A stretch of 64,000 nt of DNA from Sedimenticola selenatireducens (GCF_007625115.1 NZ_VMNH01000013.1:124001-188000); one strand, 5' to 3'. Counted from the stretch's first letter, positions 27,098 through 36,969 are shown. Numbers and translations are program-made. Notes: generated by a model from the letters alone, not told the origin.

Positions 27098-28780
27098 ATG
27101 ATGCACCTGAATAATATTTTAGTCATTTCCCTTCTGCTCATCTATAGCCCTTATGTTGCTGCACTGAACAAGCCTGACTGTAACCAATTGGAGCAGTGGG
27201 CAGCGTCAGATAAATCGGCTTCGAAAGTAACTGTCTCGCCCGGTTTTGAGTTGAGTGCGCTTGCTGAAGATGATTTGTTGATTCCACTGTTTGGTCACTC
27301 TATCTTTGACTGGTCTAAGGGTGACTTTAATGAATTTAATCAGGTTATGAGGGGCTGTAGTAAGGCGGCTTCAAAGCGGCGTGATCGAACGGCACGGGGA
27401 AAACTGCAGCAGGCAACCAAATTGGTTGCAAGTGCCCAACGACCGCTCGTGGGATTAATACAAGCGCGAACAAAGAGTGAAGCCGCGGTTGTTTCATTGG
27501 TTGAGCGCGAGGCGAATGCGGAAACAGTTGCACTGATCGAGTTGGCGGAGGCGGTGTTACAAGGAAAAGAGATCAGGCCCAAGCTACGGGGTATGTCTCG
27601 AGATAAACAACAACCCCTGCTTGATCTCGTCCAATCTCAACGTCACCTTGCAGGCACTGATATTGAAAACTACTCAAGTCGCCTTGAGGCACAAAAGCAG
27701 GCGATAGAAAAGGCGCAGCTTGCTGCCCAAGCAGAGGCGTCGACCGAGCTCGATACAGCCCTTCAGGAAATACAACAACTTCCTGAGACAACAGAAGGAT
27801 TGGGTCGGCTGGATGAGTTGTCCCAGTTGCCTGCGCTCTCCCAGGCAGCACCTGAGAAAGCCAAATCATACAATAAAGCGGTCGCAATCAAGCGCCAGGA
27901 AATTGAACTGAAACAGCAGCAGGAGCAGCAGAAGAAGAGCGCCAAATTGATGGCGTCAATGGTTGAAAAGCTGGATGACTACGAAGTCCATCAACCGGCT
28001 GACCTTGGAAAACTCTGGGAAGAGGGCATAAGCATGGGTAAGGTGTTGCAAGCGCAAGGTGAGCGGAGTCGAAGTAATTCCATGACCATGGCCTTTTGGC
28101 AGCGGTTTAACCGGGCTGTTGCGGATATGTTGGAACCGTTTAAGCAACAACTGCAGACGTTACCGATGAATCAGGAAGGATTAAGCCAGATTGATGGTTC
28201 TGTCGCCAGATTAACTGGAATAAAGCAAAAAATTCCAGTGATGAACCCTTACCATCAAGCTGTCCAGATGCGTGGTTCGGAGATCGTTGAAGAGATGCGG
28301 CAAATTGCCTGTAATAAAACACTGGACGCGGCCAACATTTCATCGGGTGATGCTGCGGAGCGGCTCTGGGGTGCAGGGCAGGCGACTACTTTGGGTGATT
28401 TTTTCTGTCTTCTGTCCAATCAGGGTGCACAAGTCCATGCGTATGATGGCGCCGGGTTGTTATCAGACACACATACAGTAAAACTCACCACAAAGGCTGA
28501 TGGTTTTCACACCCTCAAACTGCACGAGGGGGAAGTCCAGCCTGGTCAAAAGATGCTGATTGGGTTTGAGATTGCAGATGCCAATCAGCAACGTGCCTTG
28601 AGCGTCAGTGACTGGGAGCGGTATGTGAAAGTAAATACTCAAGGCGGAGGAGGGTCGGCTGAGTGCGATCGGTTGGCAAACAAGCCCCGCAATGAGCTCT
28701 CGATGGTAGAGGCAGAAAAGATGTTAGGCTGCATCATGCAGCGAATACCTGGGATGATTCAGCAGCAGGAAAGGCGCTGA
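27098..28780 (+). CDS. Exported coiled-coil protein of unknown function
   Basis: 560 residues; the ATG has GGAGGTAGGC just upstream. Residues 1-22 form a signal peptide ending YVAA. Residues 90-330 are rich in Ala, Gln, Glu and Lys, with heptad-like spacing that suggests long coiled coils. The C-terminal 170 residues are a compact domain with cysteines (IACNKTL, FFCLL, AECDRL, MLGCIM). No family is recognised. It is a single gene followed by its own terminator, just before acnA. Confidence 0.75.
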   Translation: MMHLNNILVISLLLIYSPYVAALNKPDCNQLEQWAASDKSASKVTVSPGFELSALAEDDLLIPLFGHSIFDWSKGDFNEFNQVMRGCSKAASKRRDRTARGKLQQATKLVASAQRPLVGLIQARTKSEAAVVSLVEREANAETVALIELAEAVLQGKEIRPKLRGMSRDKQQPLLDLVQSQRHLAGTDIENYSSRLEAQKQAIEKAQLAAQAEASTELDTALQEIQQLPETTEGLGRLDELSQLPALSQAAPEKAKSYNKAVAIKRQEIELKQQQEQQKKSAKLMASMVEKLDDYEVHQPADLGKLWEEGISMGKVLQAQGERSRSNSMTMAFWQRFNRAVADMLEPFKQQLQTLPMNQEGLSQIDGSVARLTGIKQKIPVMNPYHQAVQMRGSEIVEEMRQIACNKTLDAANISSGDAAERLWGAGQATTLGDFFCLLSNQGAQVHAYDGAGLLSDTHTVKLTTKADGFHTLKLHEGEVQPGQKMLIGFEIADANQQRALSVSDWERYVKVNTQGGGGSAECDRLANKPRNELSMVEAEKMLGCIMQRIPGMIQQQERR

Positions 28781-28803
28781 TTGTTGGCGGGGATTGATGA
28801 TCT

Positions 28804-28826
28804 ACCGGTCCTTAGGGGCCGGTTTT
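28804..28826 (+). terminator. Intrinsic terminator of the coiled-coil protein gene
   Basis: An 8-bp stem (ACCGGTCC with GGGCCGGT, including one G-U pair) and a TTAG loop, followed by TTTT. It begins 23 bases past the stop. Confidence 0.65.
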
Positions 28827-28928
28827 ACGTTAATGTTGAAACAATCGAACTATCTACCGGCTACGAAGCCTAAACCTTATAGGTGCAAGACAATATGAGC
28901 TATAAGGAAGACGAGGAGGATCAGGGGT

Positions 28929-31643
28929 ATGAGCACATCCTACAAACAAGCGGAATTGCTGAACGTCGATAACAGGGAATATACCATCTATCCGTTTGAT
29001 CACCTGCGGGGGAAGTATCCTGTTGATAGCCTTCCTTTCTCACTGCGTATCCTGCTGGAAAACCTGCTTCGACATGGCGATGAATCATACGTAACCGATG
29101 ATGATATTCACGCTTTGGTCAACTGGGATCCATCCGTAGAACCTTCACAAGAGATCGCCTTTGTACCCGCCAGGGTGTTGCTGCAGGATTTTACCGGTGT
29201 GCCTGCGATTGTGGATCTTGCTGCCATGCGCGATGCTATGGTGGAGTTGGGTGGTTCGCCAACCAAGATCAACCCGCTTACGCCAGTGGAACTGGTGATT
29301 GATCATTCGGTCATGGTGGATCATTTTGGCTCAGCCGATTCACTGAATAAGAATACCGAGATCGAGATTGGTCGTAATAGGGAACGTTATCAGTTTCTGC
29401 GCTGGGGTCAGAACGCGTTTGATAATTTTCAGGTTGTCCCACCGGGTACGGGTATTGTTCACCAGGTCAATCTGGAGTATCTGGCACGCGGCGTCTTTAC
29501 CCGTGAGGATGATGCTGGCAGTGAGGCCTATCCCGATACGCTGGTAGGTACTGATTCACACACCACCATGATTAATGGGCTGGGGGTTCTTGGGTGGGGG
29601 GTTGGCGGTATTGAGGCTGAGGCTGCCATGCTGGGACAACCGATCACCATGTTGATTCCTCAGGTAGTGGGCTTCAGGGTGGAGGGTAAACTTGCTGAGG
29701 GTGCAACGGCGACGGATCTTGTTCTGACAGTAACAGAGCGTTTACGTAAACATGGGGTTGTCGGAAAGTTTGTCGAGTTCTTTGGTCCAGGATTGGAAAA
29801 TCTGAGCTTGGCCGATCGTGCCACCATTGCCAATATGGCGCCAGAATATGGGGCTACCTGCGGTATTTTCCCCGTAGATGCGGAAACCATCCGTTACCTG
29901 AGACTGACCGGTCGCAATCAGCACAGCCTGGCACTGGTCGAAAGCTATATGCGTCGTATGGGGCTGTGGCATGACATCAATACGCCGACCGCTCAATACA
30001 GTGCAGTATTGTCGCTGGATCTTTCCGATGTGGTTCCCTCGATTGCCGGCCCGAAGCGGCCGCAGGATAGGATTCCCCTAACGGAAGCGAAATCGAGCTT
30101 CAAAGATGTCCTCGCAACTTTTAGACACTCCGAGCAGGCGTCTGACAACGTCACTGATTTTGATGAAGAGGGTGGCCATACACCGATTGAAGCGGGCGCT
30201 GTGAACGTCAGCTATCAGGGGAAAACGTTTAATCTGGAACATGGTGCGGTGGTGATTGCAGCCATTACCAGTTGTACCAATACCTCTAATCCTGCGGTGC
30301 TGATTGCCGCAGGATTGGTCGCAAGAAATGCCAGAAAGCTTGGCCTGAAGACCAAACCATGGGTTAAAACCAGCTTGGCACCTGGATCAAAAGTGGTAAC
30401 TGAATATCTGCAGCGTACTGGTTTGATGGAAGATCTTGAGGCATTGGGCTTCTATGTCGTGGGGTATGGCTGTACCACCTGTATAGGGAATTCCGGGCCG
30501 TTGGCTACGGAGATTAGCCAAGCTATCCATAAAGGTAAGCTGCTGGTTACCTCGGTCCTCTCCGGTAACCGTAACTTTGAAGGCCGTATCCATCAGGATG
30601 TGCAGGCGAACTATCTCGCCTCGCCACCGTTGGTCGTGGCCTATGCCCTGGCAGGTAATATGGGGGTGGATCTCTATACTGACCCACTCGGATATGATGC
30701 TGATAATAATCCCATTACATTGGTCGATATCTGGCCCGATGGAAAAACGATTCAACAACTGATGCTGGATTCATTGGATGAAGCGATGTTCAAGTCCAAA
30801 TATCGGGATGTTTATGCCGGTAATGAACTCTGGAACAATCTGCCGATAGAAAAGAGTGAACGCTTTGCCTGGCCTGAATCCACCTACGTGCGTTTACCAA
30901 CCTTTTTTGAAAATATTGCCAGCACTCAGCCCGGGGTCAGCTCGATTGAGGATGCCCGTTGTCTAGTTAAAGTGGGGGACAGTATTACGACCGATCATAT
31001 CTCCCCTGCCGGTGCCATTGCGATTGACAGTCCAGCAGGGCGCTATTTGCAATCACGTCAGGTTGCGCCACAGGATTTCAACTCATACGGTTCAAGGCGT
31101 GGTAATCATGAGGTGATGATGCGAGGTACCTTTGCCAATATTCGACTGAAAAATCTTTTAGCTCCAGGCACGGAAGGGAGTTGGACCACCCATTTTCCAA
31201 GCAATCAACAGTGTTCTATCTTTGATGCAGCCGAGTTATATCGTAAAGAGCAGACACCGCTGATTGTAATAGCGGGTAAAGAGTACGGGACAGGTTCATC
31301 AAGAGACTGGGCAGCCAAGGGACCGGCGCTTTTAGGGGTGAAAGTCGTCATCGCCGAGAGCTATGAACGAATACACCGTTCGAATCTGATTGGTATGGGG
31401 ATTTTGCCACTGCAATTCAAAGCAGGGGAGTCAGCCGACACAAATGGGTTGGATGGTACAGAATATTTTTCTATTCCTGCTGTAGCTGTTGGTCAGGAAT
31501 CTGTTGAAGTAACGATTCGCAGAGCATCGGGTGACGTAATTACATTAAGTGCGACTATTCGAATCGATACTCCCAATGAGTTTGCCTACTATGAAAATGG
31601 TGGGATTCTGCATTACGTGTTGCGGAGACTGGCGCAAGAGTAA
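28929..31643 (+). CDS. acnA: Aconitate hydratase A
   Basis: 904 residues, in the AcnA/IRP1 class by length and domain order. The [4Fe-4S] ligands are Cys449 in ITSCTNTSNP and Cys515/Cys518 in GYGCTTCIG. The swivelling domain has YGTGSSRDWAAKGP near residue 780. It interconverts citrate and isocitrate in the TCA cycle. AcnA is usually the stress-stable form, and the genome also has AcnB 16 kb away. The gene stands alone with its own upstream region. Confidence 0.95.
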   Translation: MSTSYKQAELLNVDNREYTIYPFDHLRGKYPVDSLPFSLRILLENLLRHGDESYVTDDDIHALVNWDPSVEPSQEIAFVPARVLLQDFTGVPAIVDLAAMRDAMVELGGSPTKINPLTPVELVIDHSVMVDHFGSADSLNKNTEIEIGRNRERYQFLRWGQNAFDNFQVVPPGTGIVHQVNLEYLARGVFTREDDAGSEAYPDTLVGTDSHTTMINGLGVLGWGVGGIEAEAAMLGQPITMLIPQVVGFRVEGKLAEGATATDLVLTVTERLRKHGVVGKFVEFFGPGLENLSLADRATIANMAPEYGATCGIFPVDAETIRYLRLTGRNQHSLALVESYMRRMGLWHDINTPTAQYSAVLSLDLSDVVPSIAGPKRPQDRIPLTEAKSSFKDVLATFRHSEQASDNVTDFDEEGGHTPIEAGAVNVSYQGKTFNLEHGAVVIAAITSCTNTSNPAVLIAAGLVARNARKLGLKTKPWVKTSLAPGSKVVTEYLQRTGLMEDLEALGFYVVGYGCTTCIGNSGPLATEISQAIHKGKLLVTSVLSGNRNFEGRIHQDVQANYLASPPLVVAYALAGNMGVDLYTDPLGYDADNNPITLVDIWPDGKTIQQLMLDSLDEAMFKSKYRDVYAGNELWNNLPIEKSERFAWPESTYVRLPTFFENIASTQPGVSSIEDARCLVKVGDSITTDHISPAGAIAIDSPAGRYLQSRQVAPQDFNSYGSRRGNHEVMMRGTFANIRLKNLLAPGTEGSWTTHFPSNQQCSIFDAAELYRKEQTPLIVIAGKEYGTGSSRDWAAKGPALLGVKVVIAESYERIHRSNLIGMGILPLQFKAGESADTNGLDGTEYFSIPAVAVGQESVEVTIRRASGDVITLSATIRIDTPNEFAYYENGGILHYVLRRLAQE

Positions 31644-31730
31644 AACAGCGTAAGCTTTCCTTCAACAACCTGTAACATTATCGACATAGCATGAGTGTGA
31701 AATTTCATTTTGCATTCTGTCGGGAAAATC

Positions 31731-33413
31731 ATGCTAAGAATTAAAACGCGTTATGGAGTGACGGCAATACTCTTTACTTCCCTAATCATTGGGTCACCGG
31801 CTATGGCCGCCCCAATACTCAATTTTCAGAAGCTCTGGACATACGATGCAGGTAATAGTGTGCTCGACAGCTATGCTGATCAGGGTGTGACCGATTTTGA
31901 TCTGGCACCGGAAGCAGAGATTGTCAGCTATGACACTGCAAGCGAGCGCTTTTTTGTCATTAATGGTCGTGAGAAAGGGGTTGATGTTCTGGATAAAAGC
32001 GGTGTAAAAATTGCCACTCTCGATACATCAGTCATGGGGTCTCCCAACAGTGTTGCAGTAAAAAATGGTGTTGTTGCTGTAGCCGTAGAAAATTCAGCTA
32101 ATAAACAGGACGCGGGTGAAGTCTGGTTTTTTGACGCTGCAACGGCATCCTTTACCCGTAAAGTGACAGTCGGCGCACTCCCCGATATGGTTACCTTCAC
32201 GCCTGATGGTAGTAAGCTTCTGGTGGCGAATGAAGGAGAGCCGAATGACAGTTACACCAATGATCCGAATGGCACGGTGACTGTAATTGATCTGTCGACT
32301 GGTGTGGCCTCCGCAACGGCTACTCACTTGGGCTTTGGCGCATTCAGCGAGGCAGCGATTGAGGCCGATGGTGGTCGGGTATTTGGTAATAACAATAGCG
32401 CAACCGTATCGCAGGACCTGGAGCCCGAGTACATCACGGTTTCACCTGATGGTAAAACCGCTTTTGTTACATTGCAGGAGAACAATGCAGTTGCCAAGAT
32501 CGATCTTACTACCAACACAATCACTGAAATACAGGGATTGGGCTATAAGGATTACACCCTTCCGGGTAATGAGTTTGATGCATCAGATAAGGACGGTATT
32601 AACGGTAATCTGCAGAATTGGAATGTTATGGGGATGTACCAGCCGGATGCCATTGACTCCTATGTAGTGAATGGAAATCTTTACTATGTTACGGCCAATG
32701 AAGGCGATGCCCGTGATTACAGCGGTTATTCCGAAGAGGTGAGAGTAAAAGATTTAGCGCTTGATTTGAATAATAATAATATTGCTGACAGTGATGCTGA
32801 TGATACGGATAACCTGGGAAGTCCTGGCGGACTAAGCGATGGCGATTTCCTTCTGCAGAAAAATGGAAATCTGGGTCGCTTGAAGACCACCACCGCCAAT
32901 GGCGATAGTGACGGTGATGGCCTGACAGAGCAAATCTACTCATTTGGCGCACGCTCCTTCTCTATCTGGGATGAGAATGGCAACCAGGTCTATGACAGTG
33001 GAAACTTGATTGAACAGATATTAGCCAATCAGTATTCAGGGCAATGGGCAGATGGTCGTTCGGATGACAAGGGTCCGGAGCCGGAAAGTATCACCATTGC
33101 ACAGTTAGGACAGTGGATGTATGCACTTGTCGGATTAGAGCGAACCAATGGTGTGATGATATTTGATATTACCGATCCCACTAATCCCCTCTATCAAAGT
33201 TATATAGTGGAAGCGGGTGACCTAAGCCCTGAAGGACTGCTGTTTGTGTCACTGGGTAATTTAGCCTATGGCAGTGGCGGATACGGTTATGTTGCCGTTG
33301 CCAATGAAGGTTCTGGAACCACAACACTTTACAGTGTGAGTGCTGTACCCGTACCAGGTAGTTTGGCGCTTTTCGGTTTAGGTATGCTGGTAATGAGGCG
33401 CTATCGGCGATAG
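31731..33413 (+). CDS. Choice-of-anchor I family protein with PEP-CTERM-like anchor
   Basis: 560 residues from the ATG at 31731. The signal peptide ends GSPAMA. The body is a beta-propeller-like domain of the choice-of-anchor I type (ERFFVINGREKGVDVLD, then GDARDYSGYSEEVRVKDL). The C-terminus is VPVPGSLALFGLGMLVMRR followed by basic residues: a PEP-CTERM-like sorting signal in which VPVP replaces the usual VPEP. This predicts processing by an exosortase encoded elsewhere. It is likely a surface or exopolysaccharide-associated protein. Confidence 0.85.
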   Translation: MLRIKTRYGVTAILFTSLIIGSPAMAAPILNFQKLWTYDAGNSVLDSYADQGVTDFDLAPEAEIVSYDTASERFFVINGREKGVDVLDKSGVKIATLDTSVMGSPNSVAVKNGVVAVAVENSANKQDAGEVWFFDAATASFTRKVTVGALPDMVTFTPDGSKLLVANEGEPNDSYTNDPNGTVTVIDLSTGVASATATHLGFGAFSEAAIEADGGRVFGNNNSATVSQDLEPEYITVSPDGKTAFVTLQENNAVAKIDLTTNTITEIQGLGYKDYTLPGNEFDASDKDGINGNLQNWNVMGMYQPDAIDSYVVNGNLYYVTANEGDARDYSGYSEEVRVKDLALDLNNNNIADSDADDTDNLGSPGGLSDGDFLLQKNGNLGRLKTTTANGDSDGDGLTEQIYSFGARSFSIWDENGNQVYDSGNLIEQILANQYSGQWADGRSDDKGPEPESITIAQLGQWMYALVGLERTNGVMIFDITDPTNPLYQSYIVEAGDLSPEGLLFVSLGNLAYGSGGYGYVAVANEGSGTTTLYSVSAVPVPGSLALFGLGMLVMRRYRR

Positions 33414-33754
33414 TGAAATATTAACGACGGAAGCTAACATGCCGGGGGTATTTCTCCCCGGCAAAAAGTTTAACTCTGCCCAAGTAATCTGTACTTAATA
33501 GCATTAGAATTTATTGCGCTACGCAAAAGCGGCCATTTTTGCTTCGCTGTACGTTTGTCAATCCCTTACGCATATATTAATCGCCTATCTTCTGTGTCAC
33601 ACTGGCGTGGGTGCTAGTGGAACTTAATCTGCTCCAGGTAATCAATTAAACGGCATAAGCTAAGAAGCATTGGGTATTTCACCCATTGGGAATAGACGGT
33701 ATAGAGTGGTTTTTATTTGGAATAATAACCCCTCAAAAGGAAGATGTATTAACA
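33414..33754. other. Intergenic region upstream of fpr
   Basis: About 340 bases. It contains a GC-rich stem-loop at 33441-33462 after the PEP-CTERM gene and otherwise AT-rich sequence that should hold the fpr promoter. A longer fpr frame to 33686 exists but lacks conservation. Confidence 0.5.
33441..33462. other. GC-rich stem-loop downstream of PEP-CTERM gene
   Basis: A seven-base perfect stem (GCCGGGG with CCCCGGC) and an eight-base loop, 27 bases after the stop. It is followed by AAAAA rather than T on the plus strand, so it may stabilise the mRNA end rather than terminate. Confidence 0.5.
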
Positions 33755-34528
33755 ATGGCCAGTTTGACAAAAGAGACAGTGACCAGTGTACATCACTGGA
33801 ATGACACCTTGTTCAGTTTTAAGACCAGTCGTGATCCCTCGTTCCGTTTTCATAACGGACACTTCACGATGATTGGTATTGAGCTGGAAGGTAAGCCGTT
33901 AATGCGTGCTTACAGTATTGCCAGTGCCAACTATGAAGATGAACTGGAATTCTTCAGTATTAAAGTGGCTGATGGTGCCCTGACATCTCGACTACAGAAT
34001 ATTCAGGTGGGTGATGAGCTGATCTTGAGCCGCAAACCAACCGGCACCTTGCTGGTGGATAATTTATTGCCGGGTCGGAATCTGTTTTTGATCAGTACGG
34101 GTACCGGATTGGCACCCTTCATGAGTATTATCAAAGACCCGGAAATCTATGAGCGATATGATCGTGTCATCCTTACGCATGGTGTGCGTTACGTATCTGA
34201 ACTCGCTTATGCCCACTATATACAAAATGAACTGCCTGAAAATGAGTTCTTTGGCGAGATGATCAAGGAGAAGCTGACCTATTATCCAACAGTGACTCGC
34301 GAGCCCTTCCATAACTCGGGTCGACTCACTGACTTGATGGAGCGCGGTAAGCTGTTTGATGATGTTGGTCTGGAACCATTTGATATCCAGCATGATCGGT
34401 TCATGATCTGTGGTAGCCCGAGCATGCTGAAAGATACCTGTGCGATATTGGATAACCAGGGATTTACCGAGTCGCGTAATGGCGTGGTTGGTCACTATGT
34501 CATTGAACGGGCCTTTGTTGAATCGTAG
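33755..34528 (+). CDS. fpr: Ferredoxin/flavodoxin-NADP+ reductase
   Basis: 257 residues from the ATG at 33755 (MASLTKETVTSVHHW). The FAD-binding motif is RAYSIAS near residue 51. The NADP site has STGTGLAPF near residue 114, and the C-terminus ends GHYVIERAFVES, close to the bacterial Fpr pattern. It moves electrons between NADPH and ferredoxin or flavodoxin. It is convergent with an Lrp-type regulator. Confidence 0.93.
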   Translation: MASLTKETVTSVHHWNDTLFSFKTSRDPSFRFHNGHFTMIGIELEGKPLMRAYSIASANYEDELEFFSIKVADGALTSRLQNIQVGDELILSRKPTGTLLVDNLLPGRNLFLISTGTGLAPFMSIIKDPEIYERYDRVILTHGVRYVSELAYAHYIQNELPENEFFGEMIKEKLTYYPTVTREPFHNSGRLTDLMERGKLFDDVGLEPFDIQHDRFMICGSPSMLKDTCAILDNQGFTESRNGVVGHYVIERAFVES

Positions 34529-34542
34529 GGTGAATGCCATTG

Positions 34543-34571
34543 CCTGACTCGATCCTTATGATCGGGTCAGG
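34543..34571. other. Palindrome between convergent fpr and lrp-like genes
   Basis: A 12-bp stem (CCTGACTCGATC with GATCGGGTCAGG, including one G-U pair) and a five-base loop. It has no T-run on either side. Confidence 0.5.
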
Positions 34572-34595
34572 GAAGATGACAGTCTTCAAAAGACT

Positions 34596-35054
34596 TTATG
34601 CATAGTCCACAGGTAATGAGGTGGTGTATTTAATCTGTTCCATCGCAAAGCTGGAGCTGACATCCTGAATATCGACCTTCTCTATGAGTCGTTTGTAGAA
34701 ACGGTCATAGGCGTTGATGTCGGGTACAACGACCCGCATCAGATAGTCGATATCACCACTCATTCGATAAAACTCAACCACTTCTGAGAACGCGGATACG
34801 GCCTCTGCAAAGGCATCCAGCCACTCCGCGTTGTGATGCCGGGTCTTTATCGCCACAAAGACATCCACACCCAGATTGATCGATTTACGATCCAATAGCG
34901 CTACACGCTTTTGAATTACTCCGCATTTTTCCAGGTTTTGTATGCGTCGCCAGCAGGGTGTTGTGCTCAAGCCAATCTGCTCGGCAATCTCTGCCGTAGA
35001 GAGACTGCAATTTTGCTGAAGTAGGTTGAGAATCTTCTTATCAGTCCTATCCAT
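34596..35054 (-). CDS. Lrp/AsnC-family transcriptional regulator
   Basis: 152 residues starting at the ATG at 35054 (MDRTDKKILNLLQQN); 16 further upstream codons are hydrophobic and not conserved. The helix-turn-helix is STAEIAEQIGLSTTPCWRRI, followed by an RAM ligand domain (YRMSGDIDYLMRVVVPD). It is divergent from a class V aminotransferase and probably controls it in response to an amino acid. Confidence 0.92.
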   Translation of the reverse strand: MDRTDKKILNLLQQNCSLSTAEIAEQIGLSTTPCWRRIQNLEKCGVIQKRVALLDRKSINLGVDVFVAIKTRHHNAEWLDAFAEAVSAFSEVVEFYRMSGDIDYLMRVVVPDINAYDRFYKRLIEKVDIQDVSSSFAMEQIKYTTSLPVDYA

Positions 35055-35062
35055 AGAAAAAA

Positions 35063-35082
35063 TTACTCTAATAATGTAGTAA
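35063..35082. promoter_or_regulatory. Candidate Lrp-type operator
   Basis: A short inverted repeat, TTACT then AGTAA, separated by ten AT-rich bases, just upstream of the regulator start and within the divergent promoter region. Family regulators bind such AT-rich dyads. Confidence 0.25.
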
Positions 35083-35192
35083 AATAGGATAATAGTGTCC
35101 ATTATAGGTCAAATCAGAGTCAATATAGAAACAACTTTCAGTGCGGTGGGTGTAGCATAGTTAACATCAGGTCACCCTCAGAAGGTCATTCA

Positions 35193-36935
35193 ATGAAATT
35201 GCAGAGCCTCACACCGGAATACTTGCGTAGCCAGATCATCGGAGTAGATGCCAAACTCACCACGCCATTTGGTGAACGGCACATGGTCTATGCCGACTAC
35301 ACGGCGTCTGGTCGCGGGTTACATTTTATTGAGGATTATCTGAAACAGATTCAGGTGCTCTATGCAAATAGTCACACAGAAGACGATACCAGTGGTCGCA
35401 CAACAACTCAGTTATTGCATCAAGCCGAGCAGATTATAAAGCGAGCCGTCAATGCAGGATCTGACGGACGAATTATCGCCTGCGGAACAGGTGCGACGGG
35501 TGCGATTGATCGCATGCAACAGTTGGTGGGTGTGAAATTGCCAGCGGCGACTCGATTGTCTCTGTTGTCGTTGCTGAGTGGTTCTGCCGGAGATGATGTA
35601 GCGTGCGCTTTTACGGCGTATTGCCGTGAGCACCAGCCCGTGGTGTTTGTAGGGCCGTATGAGCACCATTCCAATGAAGTATCCTGGCGTGAAAGTATGG
35701 CGACTGTTGTCGAGGTACGATTGGCAGAAGATGGTGGAATTGATCTGGCGGACCTGGAACGGTTATTACAGTTACCCGCGTATCAGGGGCGCATGCGCAT
35801 GGGTTCTTTTTCTGCTGCGTCGAATGTCACCGGCATGATTTCCCCCGTTCATGAGATTGCAAAACTGCTGCATCGCTATGATGCCCTGGCCTTCTTTGAT
35901 TATGCGGCCAGTGCACCCTATGTAGAGATTAATATGAACCCGTCGATGGAAGCTGATGAGGGTGATGCATCACTGGATGCGGTATTCATCTCGCCCCATA
36001 AGTTTGTGGGTGGACCGGGTGCCAGCGGTGTATTGGTATTTAACCAGCGCTGCTACCATCCCGAACTACCGCCCAGTGTAGCGGGTGGCGGTACGGTTGA
36101 TTATGTGGGGCCTGAGACCCATGATTTTATCAAGGATATCGAAACCCGTGAGAATGCAGGGACTCCGGGCATTCTCCAGACACTCAAGGCTGCATTGGTC
36201 TTTGAGATCAAGCAGGCTGTCGGGGTTAAGGTGATTGAACAACGTGAGTCAGATTATGTCACCCGTGCGCTGGGGCAATGGGGCGAACATCCGAATATTG
36301 AAATCATGGGAAATCCTGATCCGACGCGACGTACAGGGATTGTCTCATTCAATCTGAAGGGGCCGGGGGATCGCTATTACCATCCGCGTTTCATTACAAC
36401 ACTGCTGGATGATCTGTTTGGTATTCAGAGTCGGGCGGGTTGTTCTTGTGCTGGTCCGTATGGCCACAAGTTGCTGGGTATTGATGAGGAGAAAGCGCAG
36501 GAGTTTCGAGCGGTTATTGCAGAGGGACACTGTGGTATTAAACCCGGATGGTGTCGGATCGGTTTTCATTATCTGTTTGATGATGCGGAGGTGGAATACA
36601 TTTTAGAAGCGGTGAAATTTATTGCTGAGAATGGCTTTAAGTATCTTGCGCTGTATCGATTTGATTCGACTACGGGGCTTTGGACACACAAGCAACCTCA
36701 ATTGTTATCGGCCTCACTCTCTCTTGAAGATGCACTGAATAGCGTCTTCTTTGGAGCGGAAAGCCTATCTGAGGCAGAACGGCGTGATCACTACGCGAGC
36801 AATCTCAATGCAGCACATACTTATGCTAAGCACCTTGAAACTGAGTACCGGGATGATGACGTCAAGCTTGCAGGAGAAGAGGGCGTACTGCAGTTTTTTT
36901 TATTGGCTAAAGAGAGCCTACAGGGGCGTAGTTGA
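35193..36935 (+). CDS. Class V aminotransferase / cysteine desulfurase-like PLP enzyme
   Basis: 580 residues, longer than typical cysteine desulfurases (about 400). The PLP lysine is Lys270 in SPHKFVGGPG. Cys417 and Cys419 in RAGCSCAGPYG sit where desulfurases carry the catalytic cysteine. The N-terminus (MVYADYTASGRGLHFIEDYL) and ANSHTEDDTSGR are typical of this subgroup. About 120 extra C-terminal residues are helical. It may act on cysteine or another amino acid; the divergent Lrp regulator supports an amino-acid link. The AGAAGG ribosome site is adequate. Confidence 0.85.
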   Translation: MKLQSLTPEYLRSQIIGVDAKLTTPFGERHMVYADYTASGRGLHFIEDYLKQIQVLYANSHTEDDTSGRTTTQLLHQAEQIIKRAVNAGSDGRIIACGTGATGAIDRMQQLVGVKLPAATRLSLLSLLSGSAGDDVACAFTAYCREHQPVVFVGPYEHHSNEVSWRESMATVVEVRLAEDGGIDLADLERLLQLPAYQGRMRMGSFSAASNVTGMISPVHEIAKLLHRYDALAFFDYAASAPYVEINMNPSMEADEGDASLDAVFISPHKFVGGPGASGVLVFNQRCYHPELPPSVAGGGTVDYVGPETHDFIKDIETRENAGTPGILQTLKAALVFEIKQAVGVKVIEQRESDYVTRALGQWGEHPNIEIMGNPDPTRRTGIVSFNLKGPGDRYYHPRFITTLLDDLFGIQSRAGCSCAGPYGHKLLGIDEEKAQEFRAVIAEGHCGIKPGWCRIGFHYLFDDAEVEYILEAVKFIAENGFKYLALYRFDSTTGLWTHKQPQLLSASLSLEDALNSVFFGAESLSEAERRDHYASNLNAAHTYAKHLETEYRDDDVKLAGEEGVLQFFLLAKESLQGRS

Positions 36936-36936
36936 A

Positions 36937-36969
36937 GTCCATAAGCCGGAGTAACTCCGGCTTATGGAC
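36937..36969. other. Perfect 15-bp hairpin between convergent genes
   Basis: GTCCATAAGCCGGAG and its exact complement, with a three-base loop (TAA), begin one base after the aminotransferase stop and end nine bases before the chemotaxis gene stop. There is no T-run. It probably acts as a bidirectional mRNA 3'-end structure. Confidence 0.6.

Noticed and set aside
33441-33462. Intrinsic terminator on the plus strand after the PEP-CTERM gene
   Set aside because: The hairpin is followed by A rather than T, so it was kept only as a stem-loop.
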